From UBA7446 sp965656545 (GTDB lineage: Bacteria; Bacteroidota; Bacteroidia; Flavobacteriales; Flavobacteriaceae), in the NCBI GenBank assembly GCA_965656545.1, contig CBFHKZ010000001.1, positions 62,001 to 126,000 of the forward strand: 64,000 nt of DNA, read 5' to 3'. The position numbers and the translations under genes were made by a program. This document shows, one piece after another, positions 9,218 through 18,300 of this stretch (position 1 is the stretch's first letter; the number at the start of each line of letters is the position of its first letter). The notes under the pieces were generated by a model. The model did not search any database. It saw only the letters and a list, made by a program, of their open reading frames with translations, and had not been told where the DNA came from.

Positions 9218-9740
9218 TAAATTAGTACATGCCGTTTATGACGATGATGATACGCTTTTGCACGCGGTTAAAGACGTAAAAAAAGCAGACTATCATATAG
9301 AGGAAGTGTTTACACCATTCCCTGTGCACGGTCTTGACCATGCCATGGGACTGGCCAGCACCCGCCTTGCGATTACTGCCTTTATGTATGGTGTCCTAGG
9401 ATTTGCAGTTGCCATTACCATGATTAATTATATCATGATTGTCGATTGGCCGCAAAACATCGGGGGTAAGCCTAGTTTTTCTTTTATGGAAAACTTGCCT
9501 GCTTTTGTTCCTGTAATATTTGAAATGACGGTATTTTTTGCCGCACACCTTATGGTCATTACCTTCTATTTACGTAGCCGACTTTGGCCATTCAAAAAAG
9601 CAGAAAATCCAATGCCCGAAACCACCGATGACAAGTTTTTGATGCAAGTAGCCTTGTCTGGTGATGAGAAAGAATTAATTAGCCTATTGAAAAAATCAGG
9701 GGCTATAGATGTTAGTATTCACGAAAATCAAGACGCATGA
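9210..9740 (+). CDS. actD: ActD, DUF3341 membrane subunit of ACIII
   Basis: A protein of 176 residues with an N-terminal soluble part (about 1-50, including EEVFTPFPVHGLDHAMGL), two transmembrane helices (about 60-80 and 100-120) and a soluble tail. This is the DUF3341 architecture of ActD. Its role in the complex is structural, holding the quinol-binding ActC and its partners together. It overlaps actC by 8 bases and actE by 4 bases. Confidence 0.93.
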   Translation: MSSKLVHAVYDDDDTLLHAVKDVKKADYHIEEVFTPFPVHGLDHAMGLASTRLAITAFMYGVLGFAVAITMINYIMIVDWPQNIGGKPSFSFMENLPAFVPVIFEMTVFFAAHLMVITFYLRSRLWPFKKAENPMPETTDDKFLMQVALSGDEKELISLLKKSGAIDVSIHENQDA

Positions 9741-10282
9741 AAAAAGTAAGTATCCTTGCCGTTTTAAGTTCATTGTTACTGGTGTCTTGTTCTAATCCAT
9801 CCAAACCCAACTACCAGTACTTTCCCAATATGTATGAGTCGGTAGGTTATAAAACCTATGCCGAATCTGATGCCTTTAATAATGGTATTGAGGCGCAACT
9901 TCCCGTTGCGGGTTCTGTTGCACGCGGATGGGCACCTTACGATTATCCCGACACTAATGATGGGTATGAAGCGGCAAAGGCAAACCTAAAATCACCAATA
10001 GCAATTACGGCGGAACACCGCGCCGAAGGAAAAGAATTGTACGGCGTCTATTGTGCTGTATGTCACGGCGCTAAAGGCGACGGTCAAGGCATTTTGATGA
10101 AACGCGAAAAGTTTTTAGGTATACCTAGTTATGCCGACAGAGAAATCACAGACGGGAGTATTTATCACGTCTTGATGTATGGAAAAAACGCCATGGGTTC
10201 ACACGCAGGACAGGTAGACGCAACCGAACGCTGGCAGATTGCCCAACATGTAATGTATTTACGTAACGAATTGACAAAATAA
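9737..10282 (+). CDS. actE: ActE, monohaem cytochrome c lipoprotein of ACIII
   Basis: A protein of 181 residues with a lipoprotein signal (MKKVSILAVLSSLLLVSC, lipid-modified Cys18) and one class I cytochrome c domain with a CAVCHG haem motif. Met ligands are available downstream in the MYGKNAMGSH region. In ACIII it passes electrons from ActA/B toward the acceptor, probably the CuA site of the neighbouring oxidase. The four-base ATGA overlap with actD implies coupled translation. Confidence 0.95.
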   Translation: MKKVSILAVLSSLLLVSCSNPSKPNYQYFPNMYESVGYKTYAESDAFNNGIEAQLPVAGSVARGWAPYDYPDTNDGYEAAKANLKSPIAITAEHRAEGKELYGVYCAVCHGAKGDGQGILMKREKFLGIPSYADREITDGSIYHVLMYGKNAMGSHAGQVDATERWQIAQHVMYLRNELTK

Positions 10283-10288
10283 TTGGCC

Positions 10289-11725
10289 ATGTATACCTTC
10301 ACGCAACGACTGAAAATTATCACCTATGTGCTCATGGGACTAGGTCTTATTGGGTTAACGATTGGCTTTTTGAATGCACCTTCCACTGTAGCTGAAGCAC
10401 AAGCTATGGTTGCCGATGCGCACGGAGGGCACGGAGGCGACCACGGCGATGATCATGCTGATGAAGGCCATGCCGATGACCACGGCCTCGCCGATGACCA
10501 CGGCCTCGCCGATGACCACGGCCTCGCCGATGACCACGGCCAAGCTGTTGGCCATGCCGATGATCATGCGGGCGATCACGCTGAAGAAAGTACCCATGCC
10601 GATGACCACGGAGATGCTCACGGCGAACACCTATTACACCAACTGCAAAACAAACCTTGGGCTGCACTTTATGTAGCTGCGTTTTTCTTCTTTATGATAG
10701 CATTGGGAACCCTAGCGTTCTATGCCATCCAACGCGCGGCACAAGCAGGCTGGCCTATATTGCTCTATCGCGTTATGGAAGGGATTACGGCTTATTTGGT
10801 GCCAGGTTCTATTATCATTTATGTATTCCTTGTGCTTACTGGATTACACGCCAACCACCTATTTGTCTGGATGGATGCGGAAACCGTTGCACACGATGAA
10901 ATTATTCAAGGGAAAGTAGGCTACCTCAACGTACCGTTCTTTTTGCTTAGAGCAGCCATCTATCTAATTGGCTGGAACCTTTACCGCTATTTATCGCGTA
11001 GATTCTCATTGGCACAAGACAATGCGCTTGTGGGTGATATTCGCAACCATAAAAAGAACTTCCGTATTTCTGCAGGCTTCTTGGTATTCTTCTTTGTTAC
11101 TGAGTCTATGATGTCTTGGGACTGGATTATGTCTTTGGATCCGCACTGGTTTAGTACGTTGTTTGGATGGTATGTTTTAGCAAGTATGCTCGTAACAGCG
11201 GTTACCGTAATTGCGTTGATTGCCATTTATCTTAAATCAAAAGGATATTTACCTAAAGTAAACCACAGTCACTTGCACGACTTGGCCAAGTTTATGTTTG
11301 GCTTCAGTGTATTTTGGACTTACTTGTGGTTCTCTCAATTTATGTTGATTTGGTATTCAAATATTCCGGAAGAAGTAACCTACTTCTTGACGCGGATAGA
11401 CGACTACAATCTGCCATTTTTCGGTATGATTGCGATGAACTTTTTATTTCCATTGCTCATATTGATGAGCAGCGATTACAAACGATCCAATTGGATTATT
11501 GTAATGGCTGGAATCGTAATTGTGTTGGGTCATTATATTGACATTTACAACATGATTATGCCTGCCACTGTTGGCGATCAATGGTTTATTGGATGGGCTG
11601 AAATAGGCGGATTCCTCTTCTTTGCTGGACTCTTTATGTTTGTGGTATTCCGTGCCATAAGCAAGGCTCCACTCGAAGCTGGAGGTGATCCATATGTTGG
11701 AGAGAGTGAACGATTTGTGTATTAA
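10289..11725 (+). CDS. actF: ActF, membrane subunit of ACIII with a His-rich insertion
   Basis: A 478-residue NrfD-like membrane protein, the second large membrane subunit of ACIII. A first helix (about 10-30) is followed by a soluble stretch of about 75 residues very rich in His, Asp and Gly, including four tandem ADDHGL/Q units. About nine further helices follow. The ATG at 10289 is preferred; a TTG two codons upstream (10283) directly abuts the actE stop and is possible. The His-rich segment has no counterpart I know to be required for ACIII activity. It could bind Cu, Zn or Ni, or simply be a tolerated expansion. Confidence 0.93.
   Translation: MYTFTQRLKIITYVLMGLGLIGLTIGFLNAPSTVAEAQAMVADAHGGHGGDHGDDHADEGHADDHGLADDHGLADDHGLADDHGQAVGHADDHAGDHAEESTHADDHGDAHGEHLLHQLQNKPWAALYVAAFFFFMIALGTLAFYAIQRAAQAGWPILLYRVMEGITAYLVPGSIIIYVFLVLTGLHANHLFVWMDAETVAHDEIIQGKVGYLNVPFFLLRAAIYLIGWNLYRYLSRRFSLAQDNALVGDIRNHKKNFRISAGFLVFFFVTESMMSWDWIMSLDPHWFSTLFGWYVLASMLVTAVTVIALIAIYLKSKGYLPKVNHSHLHDLAKFMFGFSVFWTYLWFSQFMLIWYSNIPEEVTYFLTRIDDYNLPFFGMIAMNFLFPLLILMSSDYKRSNWIIVMAGIVIVLGHYIDIYNMIMPATVGDQWFIGWAEIGGFLFFAGLFMFVVFRAISKAPLEAGGDPYVGESERFVY
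10472..10543 (+). repeat. Four 18-base tandem repeats in actF
   Basis: The unit GCCGATGACCACGGCCTC begins at 10472, 10490, 10508 and 10526, and only the last copy changes at its end (CAA in place of CTC). The near-identity at DNA level indicates recent slippage expansion. Each unit encodes Ala-Asp-Asp-His-Gly-Leu/Gln in the soluble loop of ActF. Confidence 0.95.
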
Positions 11726-11740
11726 TTAGGAAACAAATAA

Positions 11741-12814
11741 ATGACTACAGTTATTCTTTTTGCGATTTTGGTTTTAGTGGGTATTGCTATCTGGCAAATC
11801 ACCAAGATTTTTGAATTGTCGCAATTGCGTCAAGACAGAGACGACTCACAAATTGCTAACGATAAGGACAACAACTGGAACGGCCAATTGATGTTTGCCT
11901 TTTTGGTGTTTATTTATCTGATTACGATTTATTCGTTTTGGGCATGGGGCGATGTGTTGCTTCCAGAAGCTGCGTCTGAACACGGTCAAGACATTGACCG
12001 CCTGATGTGGATTTCTTTTGCGCTTATCTTCTTTGTGCAAACGGTGACCCAAGCACTACTGCATTATTTCTCTTATCAGTATCGTGGTAAAAAAGAGCAA
12101 AAAGCCTTTTTCTATGCTGATAACGACAAGCTAGAATTTATTTGGACGGTTATCCCCGTGATTACCCTAGCTGTTTTAATTATGTATGGTTTATTCACTT
12201 GGACTTCCATCATGAATATCGAAGAAAATGACGAGGCATTGGTCGTGGAACTATACGCACAGCAATTCAACTGGAAAGCTCGCTATGCGGGTCAGGACGG
12301 TGTTTTGGGTGATGCCAACGTTCGCTTCTTACAAGACTATGACGGACGTAATTTGGTAGGTATTGATTCATCAGACCCCAATGGACTAGACGACGTTGTC
12401 GTGCAAGAATTGCACTTGCCAAAAGGACGGCAGATTATTTTCAAAATGCGTTCACAAGACGTATTACACTCGGCCTATATGCCACACTTTAGAGCACAGA
12501 TGAATTGTGTACCAGGGATGATTACGGAGTTTTCATTCACACCATCTATGACAACCGAGGAAATGCGACAAACCCCAGATATGGCAGCTAAAGTAGCCAA
12601 GATCAACAAAATTAGATTTGATAACAGCAAGGCTTTAATGGCCAACGGAGAAGAAGCACTCGATGCATATCAGTTTGATTATTTGTTACTTTGTAATAAA
12701 ATTTGTGGTGCATCGCACTACAATATGCAAATGAAAATTGTGGTAGAAGAAGAAAAGGATTTTAACAATTGGCTGGCAGCGCAAACTACCTTTGCACAAA
12801 CCATCCAACAGTAA
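11741..12814 (+). CDS. coxB: Cytochrome c oxidase subunit II (CuA)
   Basis: Accepts electrons at the binuclear CuA centre and passes them to subunit I. The 357-residue protein has three hydrophobic segments, one more than the usual two-helix hairpin (about 1-20, 48-70 and 133-155), then the cupredoxin domain. CuA ligands are visible: a His in LHSAYMPHF, then Cys318, Cys322, His326 and Met329 (CNKICGASHYNM). No cytochrome c domain is fused to the C-terminus, so electrons should come from ActE or a separate carrier. It lies 15 bases after actF in the same operon. Confidence 0.95.
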   Translation: MTTVILFAILVLVGIAIWQITKIFELSQLRQDRDDSQIANDKDNNWNGQLMFAFLVFIYLITIYSFWAWGDVLLPEAASEHGQDIDRLMWISFALIFFVQTVTQALLHYFSYQYRGKKEQKAFFYADNDKLEFIWTVIPVITLAVLIMYGLFTWTSIMNIEENDEALVVELYAQQFNWKARYAGQDGVLGDANVRFLQDYDGRNLVGIDSSDPNGLDDVVVQELHLPKGRQIIFKMRSQDVLHSAYMPHFRAQMNCVPGMITEFSFTPSMTTEEMRQTPDMAAKVAKINKIRFDNSKALMANGEEALDAYQFDYLLLCNKICGASHYNMQMKIVVEEEKDFNNWLAAQTTFAQTIQQ

Positions 12815-12824
12815 AAAGATAACT

Positions 12825-14588
12825 ATGGGAGCAGATCACGCACATCATAAAGAAACATTTATCACCAAATACATCTTTAGTCAAGACCATAAGATGATTG
12901 CCAAGCAGTACCTTATTACAGGACTGATTATGGGGATTATTGGTATTGCGATGTCTTTGTTATTTCGCCTTCAGTTGGCGTGGCCAGAAAAATCTTTCTG
13001 GGTTTTTGAAACATTTTTAGGCAAATGGGCACCAGAAGGTGTTATGGATCCTAATGTCTATTTGGCATTGGTTACCATTCACGGTACACTGATGGTTTTC
13101 TTTGTACTGACCGCTGGATTGAGTGGTACGTTTAGTAACCTGCTTATTCCGTTGCAAATTGGTGCTCGTGATATGGCTTCGGGTTTGCTAAACATGATTT
13201 CATATTGGTTGTTCTTCTTGTCATCAGTAATCATGATTGCCTCTCTTTTTGTAGAGTCAGGACCTGCTGCTGCCGGTTGGACCATTTACCCACCGCTTAG
13301 CGCCTTGCCACAAGCACAACCTGGTTCTGGACTGGGAATGACGCTTTGGTTGGTGTCTATGGCTATCTTTATTGCATCGTCATTGTTGGGATCGCTTAAC
13401 TATATTGTTACGGTAATCAACTTACGTACTAAGGGCATGTCCATGACACGCCTTCCACTAACAATTTGGGCCTTTTTTGTAACGGCTATTATTGGTGTGG
13501 TTTCTTTCCCCGTATTGTTATCAGCAGCTCTGTTGTTGATTATGGACAGAAGCTTTGGCACCTCGTTCTTTTTGTCTGACATTTTCATTCAAGGAGAAGT
13601 GTTACACTATCAAGGTGGATCACCGGTATTGTATGAGCACTTATTCTGGTTCTTAGGTCACCCCGAGGTATACATTGTACTGCTGCCTGCACTGGGAATT
13701 ACTTCAGAAGTATTGGCAACAAACGCACGTAAGCCTATTTTTGGTTACCGTGCCATGGTAGCCTCTATTTTGGCTATTGCATTTTTATCTACCATCGTTT
13801 GGGGACACCATATGTTTATCTCAGGAATGAACCCATTCCTTGGATCGGTATTTACCTTTACAACCTTATTGATTGCGATACCCTCTGCGGTAAAAGCCTT
13901 TAATTATATCACCACACTGTGGAAAGGAAACCTCCAGATGAATCCGGGGATGTTGTTCTCCATTGGTTTGGTATCTACCTTTATTACGGGCGGATTGACG
14001 GGAATTATTTTGGGGGATAGTACCCTGGATATTAACGTACACGACACCTATTTTGTGGTCGCACACTTCCACTTGGTAATGGGTATTTCGGCATTGTATG
14101 GATTATTTGCTGGGGTCTATCACTGGTTCCCAAAAATGTTTGGGCGTATGATGAATAAGAACATGGGCTATATTCACTTTTGGGTGACGGCTGTTTGTGC
14201 TTATGGCGTCTTTTTCCCCATGCACTTTATTGGTATGGCAGGATTACCAAGAAGATATTATTCCAACACAGCATTTCCATACTTCGATGATTTGGCAAAC
14301 ATCAACGTCATCATCACCATTTTTGCTTTGATCGCAGGTGCTGCACAACTGGTGTTCTTGTATAACTTTATCAGCAGTATTTTCTACGGCAAGAAAGCGG
14401 TTCAAAACCCATGGAAATCCAACACTCTTGAGTGGACAACGCCTGTTGAGCACATGCACGGTAACTGGCCTGGAAAGATACCTCACGTACACCGTTGGGC
14501 ATACGATTACTCCAAGCCTGGACAAGAAGAGGATTTTGTTCCTCAAAACGTTCCACTAGCCGAAGGCGAGGAAGAACTTCAACATTAA
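12825..14588 (+). CDS. coxA: Cytochrome c oxidase subunit I (aa3 type, A1 family)
   Basis: Catalytic subunit that reduces O2 to water and pumps protons. The 587-residue protein has about twelve helices. GHPEVY at 278-283 gives the CuB His and the cross-linked Tyr, and its Glu marks an A1-family oxidase. GHHMFISGMNP supplies further CuB histidines, and HDTYFVVAHFHLVMG supplies haem a and a3 ligands. ATG 12825 is chosen over an in-frame codon at 12792 that lies inside coxB. The two last codons overlap the stop of the convergent gene, and a strong hairpin follows. Subunits III and IV lie elsewhere, near 40-41.8 kb. Confidence 0.96.
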   Translation: MGADHAHHKETFITKYIFSQDHKMIAKQYLITGLIMGIIGIAMSLLFRLQLAWPEKSFWVFETFLGKWAPEGVMDPNVYLALVTIHGTLMVFFVLTAGLSGTFSNLLIPLQIGARDMASGLLNMISYWLFFLSSVIMIASLFVESGPAAAGWTIYPPLSALPQAQPGSGLGMTLWLVSMAIFIASSLLGSLNYIVTVINLRTKGMSMTRLPLTIWAFFVTAIIGVVSFPVLLSAALLLIMDRSFGTSFFLSDIFIQGEVLHYQGGSPVLYEHLFWFLGHPEVYIVLLPALGITSEVLATNARKPIFGYRAMVASILAIAFLSTIVWGHHMFISGMNPFLGSVFTFTTLLIAIPSAVKAFNYITTLWKGNLQMNPGMLFSIGLVSTFITGGLTGIILGDSTLDINVHDTYFVVAHFHLVMGISALYGLFAGVYHWFPKMFGRMMNKNMGYIHFWVTAVCAYGVFFPMHFIGMAGLPRRYYSNTAFPYFDDLANINVIITIFALIAGAAQLVFLYNFISSIFYGKKAVQNPWKSNTLEWTTPVEHMHGNWPGKIPHVHRWAYDYSKPGQEEDFVPQNVPLAEGEEELQH

Positions 14589-15340
14589 AACAAAAAAGCC
14601 CCGGTTCTCGAGCTTGCCGAGAGACGGGGCTTTTGTTTTTTTTCTAATATTTGCGCACATTCATATTGACTGCCTTGCGGTCTTATTTCCAGATGCTCTA
14701 TTGCAGGAGATATATAAGGTATCCCAATACTTAAGCCACGTAAAATAAGTAGTAAGCCCACCAGCATAGTGGTTAGCGGCAAGGTAAAACGCATTACTTT
14801 TTTTTTGGCGGCAACTAGTGCGCTAGGAATAAAAAACATCAATAGAAGTGCTGGAATTGTTCCCAGTCCAAAAAAAACCATAAACAGGGCACCTTTTAGG
14901 GGATCAAAATAAGTAGCACTTGCTGCCAGTGCCGTGTAGACCAAGCCACAAGGCAAAAGTGCGTTTAATACGCCTAGGGGAATATAGGACGTTGAAGAAA
15001 GCCTGCTATAAATACTGCTTATCCATTTGTTGACGTAACCCCATTTTTTTGGATAAAGGAAATCGGGAAATGGCAACAGCGCAGAAAGTGCAGTATAGAT
15101 CAGCAATCCGCCCAAAACGAGTGACACATAGCGATGCAAGGAAGCCAAAGAAAACCCATACCCAACCAAACCCACAATGCTACCTAAAACAGCATATCCT
15201 AATATTCTGCTTATTTGATGCAGCGTAAATTTTTGAAAGGAATAATTTTTTCTGTTGTGTCGTAAAAATAGAATCAATGGCCCGCACATAAACATGCAAT
15301 GAGACCCTCCTAAAAGTCCGATAAGAAATGCCGCCAACAT
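14585..15340 (-). CDS. TauE/SafE-family membrane protein of the cbb3 cluster
   Basis: A six-helix membrane protein of 251 residues that starts with the family hallmark GLLGGSHCMFMCGPL. Members next to ccoG/ccoH in Bacteroidetes are annotated as sulfite exporter TauE/SafE family and are probably heavy-metal (copper) handling proteins for cbb3 assembly; CcoH/RdxH-like roles are unproven. ATG 15340 is preferred because it begins right at the first helix and sits one base after the ccoH stop; ATG 15367 is an alternative. Oddly, the last 14 or so codons are encoded by the arms of a terminator hairpin shared with coxA, and the stop lies beyond that hairpin. Confidence 0.85.
   Translation of the reverse strand: MLAAFLIGLLGGSHCMFMCGPLILFLRHNRKNYSFQKFTLHQISRILGYAVLGSIVGLVGYGFSLASLHRYVSLVLGGLLIYTALSALLPFPDFLYPKKWGYVNKWISSIYSRLSSTSYIPLGVLNALLPCGLVYTALAASATYFDPLKGALFMVFFGLGTIPALLLMFFIPSALVAAKKKVMRFTLPLTTMLVGLLLILRGLSIGIPYISPAIEHLEIRPQGSQYECAQILEKKQKPRLSASSRTGAFLF
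14594..14640. terminator. Bidirectional terminator between coxA and the cbb3 cluster
   Basis: The stem AAAAGCCCCG / CGGGGCTTTT encloses a second stem TCTCG / CGAGA. T-runs follow on both sides (TTTTGTTTTTTT on +, TTTTTTGTTTT on -). It serves the act-cox operon on + and the cco operon on -, but on - it lies inside the last codons of the gene. Confidence 0.9.
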
Positions 15341-15341
15341 A

Positions 15342-15785
15342 CTACAAACGAAATGGGTAACTGACATTGAACAATGAGTCATTGTGCTCCCAATCTAAAT
15401 GAAGCTCCCAGCCTTGTTCTCCAAAATAGTGAATTGGGATTTTAACATGAGGCATTTCAGCGTCTGTAACTTCTGTCTCAATGGTAAAATCCAACGTGAC
15501 TTTTGATTGGCAATAGCCTGATATGGTAATGTGCTTCCCTTTTGGAAGGGGCCCTAATAAGACGTAAGCATTATCACTGGTATGGGTGAGGCTACTGTTC
15601 CACAAATGCGCATTTTTTTTTGCTTGAATGAGCTCGTTTAAGGATTGCTCTTTTTGATAATAATTTGGGGTTACCAGTTCGTGCTGATACGCAGGATCTT
15701 TAAAGATTTGTATGACCATATAGCCAATAAAAGAAATAAAAAGGCCAAAACTCAACAGTAAAAATACGCGCCAGCTGATTTTCAT
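15342..15785 (-). CDS. ccoH: CcoH/FixH family cbb3 assembly protein
   Basis: A 147-residue protein with one N-terminal helix (about 7-27) and a periplasmic beta-rich domain. The segment DPAYQHELVTPNYYQKE matches the FixH family pattern. FixH/CcoH stays bound to cbb3 oxidase and stabilises it during assembly. It overlaps ccoG by four bases (ATGA), and the next gene follows after one base, so all are translated from one message. Confidence 0.9.
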   Translation of the reverse strand: MKISWRVFLLLSFGLFISFIGYMVIQIFKDPAYQHELVTPNYYQKEQSLNELIQAKKNAHLWNSSLTHTSDNAYVLLGPLPKGKHITISGYCQSKVTLDFTIETEVTDAEMPHVKIPIHYFGEQGWELHLDWEHNDSLFNVSYPFRL

Positions 15786-17209
15786 TTGGTATATTTTCTA
15801 GGTCCTATAAATCGAATCTTTGCTTTGTCGATTAAGGTGTTATTTTGATAAATGCCGATTTGTAATTTTTTGGGCTTCCCTTGCCATGAATTAAGTGGTA
15901 ATTCGACAAAAACAGTACCGTCTAAAATTTCTTCTGCGGCCAAGTCTATGTTTTGCTTGTTGACCGCATAGATTTTTCCATCGGAGATATTGATTAGTTT
16001 AAATTCAAGCGCGTTTAATGGTTCGGTAGATTTGTTTAAAATCTTAAACGTAAATACATTTTGTAAACTATTGGCTTGTTTGTCAACCGTGTACAGTTGC
16101 CCTGGAAGACGAAAAAAGTCGGTTTCTACATAACTTCTATTTAATACAAAAAAAACAAAAACACCAAGGAGAAACACGAGTGCTGCGGTATATGCCTTGA
16201 GGCGAGTTGTCCAACGCTTACTATCCCGTTGTGTAATTTCACGTAAGGATGCATACTTAATCAGATGCGGCTTAAATTTCACCTTTTCCATTACTTCATT
16301 ACAAGCGTCAATACAGGCTGTACAATTAACACATTCGAGTTGGGTTCCGTTGCGAATATCAATGCCTGTTGGGCATACGTCAACACATAGTTTACAATCG
16401 ATGCAATCCCCTTTACCCGACGTTGCTCGGTTTTCTTTTCGGTTTATTTTACCTCGCCCTTTTTGTTTTTCGCCCCTTACATGGTCATAGGCAACCACAA
16501 CCGTGTTTTGATCCAATAACACGCCTTGAAGCCTTCCATATGGGCATGCGATAATACAAACCTGTTCTCTAAACCAAGCAAAAACAAAATAGAAGACACT
16601 TGAGAAAATCAGCCAAAACACGAATGTCGGGATATTTTCACTTGGATCACTTAGTCGTTCCAAGACACTACTGCTCCCTAAAATATAAGACATAAATACC
16701 GCCGAAATGGCAAGTGAAATAAGAAAATACAACCCCCACTTAAATGCCTTCTTTCTGATTTTTGAGGCATTCCAAGGCTGTTTGTTAAGACGTATTTGTG
16801 CATTTCTGTCTCCTTCTATCCAATACTCTAGGGGCCTAAATAGCATTTCCAGAAAAATAGTCTGTGGACAAATCCACCCGCAAAAAATGCGTCCGTAGGC
16901 AATGGTAAATACGCTCACAAACACAACGCCAATAATCATGAGCATTACCACCAGATGAAAATCTTGTGGCCAAAAGGGTTGTCCGAATATGTGAAACTGT
17001 CGTTCAAAGAAATTGAACAGCAAGAACTGATGCCCATTTATGTGAATAAACGGGGCTGTAAAAAGGAAAGCAATCAAAAAGAAGGCTACGTATTTTCGCC
17101 AGTTTGTGTACGGTCCTTTTGGTTTTTTTGGGTAAAGCCAAACCCTTTTTCCAGAGTGCTCTACAGTTGAGATTGCATCTCGAAACGATTCTTCTTCTAC
17201 CTCATGCAT
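15782..17209 (-). CDS. ccoG: CcoG/RdxA, polyferredoxin for cbb3 maturation
   Basis: A 475-residue membrane protein with about five helices, an N-terminal FCGWICPQT motif, a [4Fe-4S] ferredoxin pair (CIDCKLCVDVCP and CVNCTACIDAC) and a C-terminal immunoglobulin-like periplasmic domain. CcoG reduces Cu(II) for delivery to the cbb3 CuB site. It ends with TGA overlapping the ATG of ccoH and starts two bases after the ccoP stop. All expected Cys motifs are present. Confidence 0.95.
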   Translation of the reverse strand: MHEVEEESFRDAISTVEHSGKRVWLYPKKPKGPYTNWRKYVAFFLIAFLFTAPFIHINGHQFLLFNFFERQFHIFGQPFWPQDFHLVVMLMIIGVVFVSVFTIAYGRIFCGWICPQTIFLEMLFRPLEYWIEGDRNAQIRLNKQPWNASKIRKKAFKWGLYFLISLAISAVFMSYILGSSSVLERLSDPSENIPTFVFWLIFSSVFYFVFAWFREQVCIIACPYGRLQGVLLDQNTVVVAYDHVRGEKQKGRGKINRKENRATSGKGDCIDCKLCVDVCPTGIDIRNGTQLECVNCTACIDACNEVMEKVKFKPHLIKYASLREITQRDSKRWTTRLKAYTAALVFLLGVFVFFVLNRSYVETDFFRLPGQLYTVDKQANSLQNVFTFKILNKSTEPLNALEFKLINISDGKIYAVNKQNIDLAAEEILDGTVFVELPLNSWQGKPKKLQIGIYQNNTLIDKAKIRFIGPRKYTK

Positions 17210-17211
17210 AT

Positions 17212-18123
17212 TTATATGGAGTCAATTGCCAAAGAGTCAATTGCTGTGCTAGGTGTTGTTTCTATGATAAACTCCTCTCCTTGAGGTGCTTTGGGATTTG
17301 GCGGGTTGGTCCCCCGCAGGCTCATAATATAGTTGCTCACTTCCTCTATTTGTGTTTTGTTTAAGGAGTTTTTCCAAGCAACCATTCCTTTTCCTGGACG
17401 TCCTCCGTTTGAAATCACGTCATAGACATCATTTAGTGTTCCGCCCATTATCCAGTATGCGTCCGTAAGATTGGGTCCAATGCTGCCTCCACCGTCAGGC
17501 CTATGACACACTTGGCAATACATGGTAAAGATTTTTTTACCTGCCGCTAGCATGGCTTCATCTTCGCTGATGACCAAGTCTTTTTCTTGTGGCAAACTCG
17601 CTTGATATTGCTCAACTTCCGATTGTGCCAACGCCATTTTAGATTCAAATTCTTCATATTGTGTTGGTCCATCCAAAACATGAAAACGAACCATATACAC
17701 AGCACCAAAAAGTAAGGTTCCATAGAACAGGTAAAGCCACCAGGGTGGAAGCGGATTGTCTAATTCGCGTATGCCGTCATAGTCGTGATCTTCAAGCAGT
17801 ACACTTTTATCATCAAGCGGTTTTGCTTTCCACAGATGTTTGAGAAGCCGCTTGAACCAGGTGTTTGCCGCCCGTTCTTTTTTAGCTTCCTCCAGCTTTG
17901 CTTTTTGCTCTGCTGTAATCATTTGGTCGGCAAGCCCTTGAATAGCACCTAATACTGTTTCCAATGCGATTAAAATCAACATAAACAGACCCAGTCCAGC
18001 CAAAACATAGGGGTTAAGCAAGGCTATGGGGTATGCTTCCGAGTCCTCAATCAATATTTCACAAATAACATAAGCGATTGTAAGGAAGAGTAATACACGG
18101 AAATAGGAGGCAAAATTTCTCAT
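17212..18123 (-). CDS. ccoP: cbb3 oxidase subunit III, single-haem CcoP
   Basis: A 303-residue protein with a helix near the N-terminus, a second near 35-60, a cytoplasmic charged loop, a third helix (about 132-148), then one class I cytochrome c domain with CQVCH and the Met ligand in GKGMVAW. Proteobacterial CcoP carries two haems; only one CxxCH is present here, as in other Bacteroidetes. It accepts electrons from soluble or membrane cytochromes c and passes them to the CcoO part of ccoNO. It starts nine bases after ccoQ. Confidence 0.93.
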   Translation of the reverse strand: MRNFASYFRVLLFLTIAYVICEILIEDSEAYPIALLNPYVLAGLGLFMLILIALETVLGAIQGLADQMITAEQKAKLEEAKKERAANTWFKRLLKHLWKAKPLDDKSVLLEDHDYDGIRELDNPLPPWWLYLFYGTLLFGAVYMVRFHVLDGPTQYEEFESKMALAQSEVEQYQASLPQEKDLVISEDEAMLAAGKKIFTMYCQVCHRPDGGGSIGPNLTDAYWIMGGTLNDVYDVISNGGRPGKGMVAWKNSLNKTQIEEVSNYIMSLRGTNPPNPKAPQGEEFIIETTPSTAIDSLAIDSI

Positions 18124-18132
18124 AAGTAGGGT

Positions 18133-18300
18133 TTAATCGTCTAAGGGGATATTTTTTAAATAATCGATTTCTTTCTTTTTAAGGCTAAAAGCCCTCCATA
18201 GCAGCCCAACAAAAAACGCGCTAAACAAAAGCAAGGCAATTATTGGAAAAACAGCCACACCATCTATATCTGCCATATATTCTTTAACAAAGCGCAACAT
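18133..18300 (-). CDS. ccoQ: CcoQ-like small subunit of cbb3 oxidase
   Basis: A 55-codon gene read from ATG 18300 to TAA 18133. The product begins MLRFVKEYMADIDG, has one transmembrane helix (about 15-37: VAVFPIIALLLFSAFFVGLL) and a basic-acidic tail ending IPLDD. CcoQ is the small, poorly conserved single-helix subunit that protects the assembled complex. The ATG shares its A with the TGA stop of ccoNO (TGATG), and ccoP follows nine bases later. That position between ccoNO and ccoP is exactly that of ccoQ. Confidence 0.85.
   Translation of the reverse strand: MLRFVKEYMADIDGVAVFPIIALLLFSAFFVGLLWRAFSLKKKEIDYLKNIPLDD

Noticed and set aside
10355..10676. Three repetitive frames antisense to or out of frame with actF
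   Set aside because: They arise from the 18-base repeats in other frames; only the ActF frame continues into a known family.
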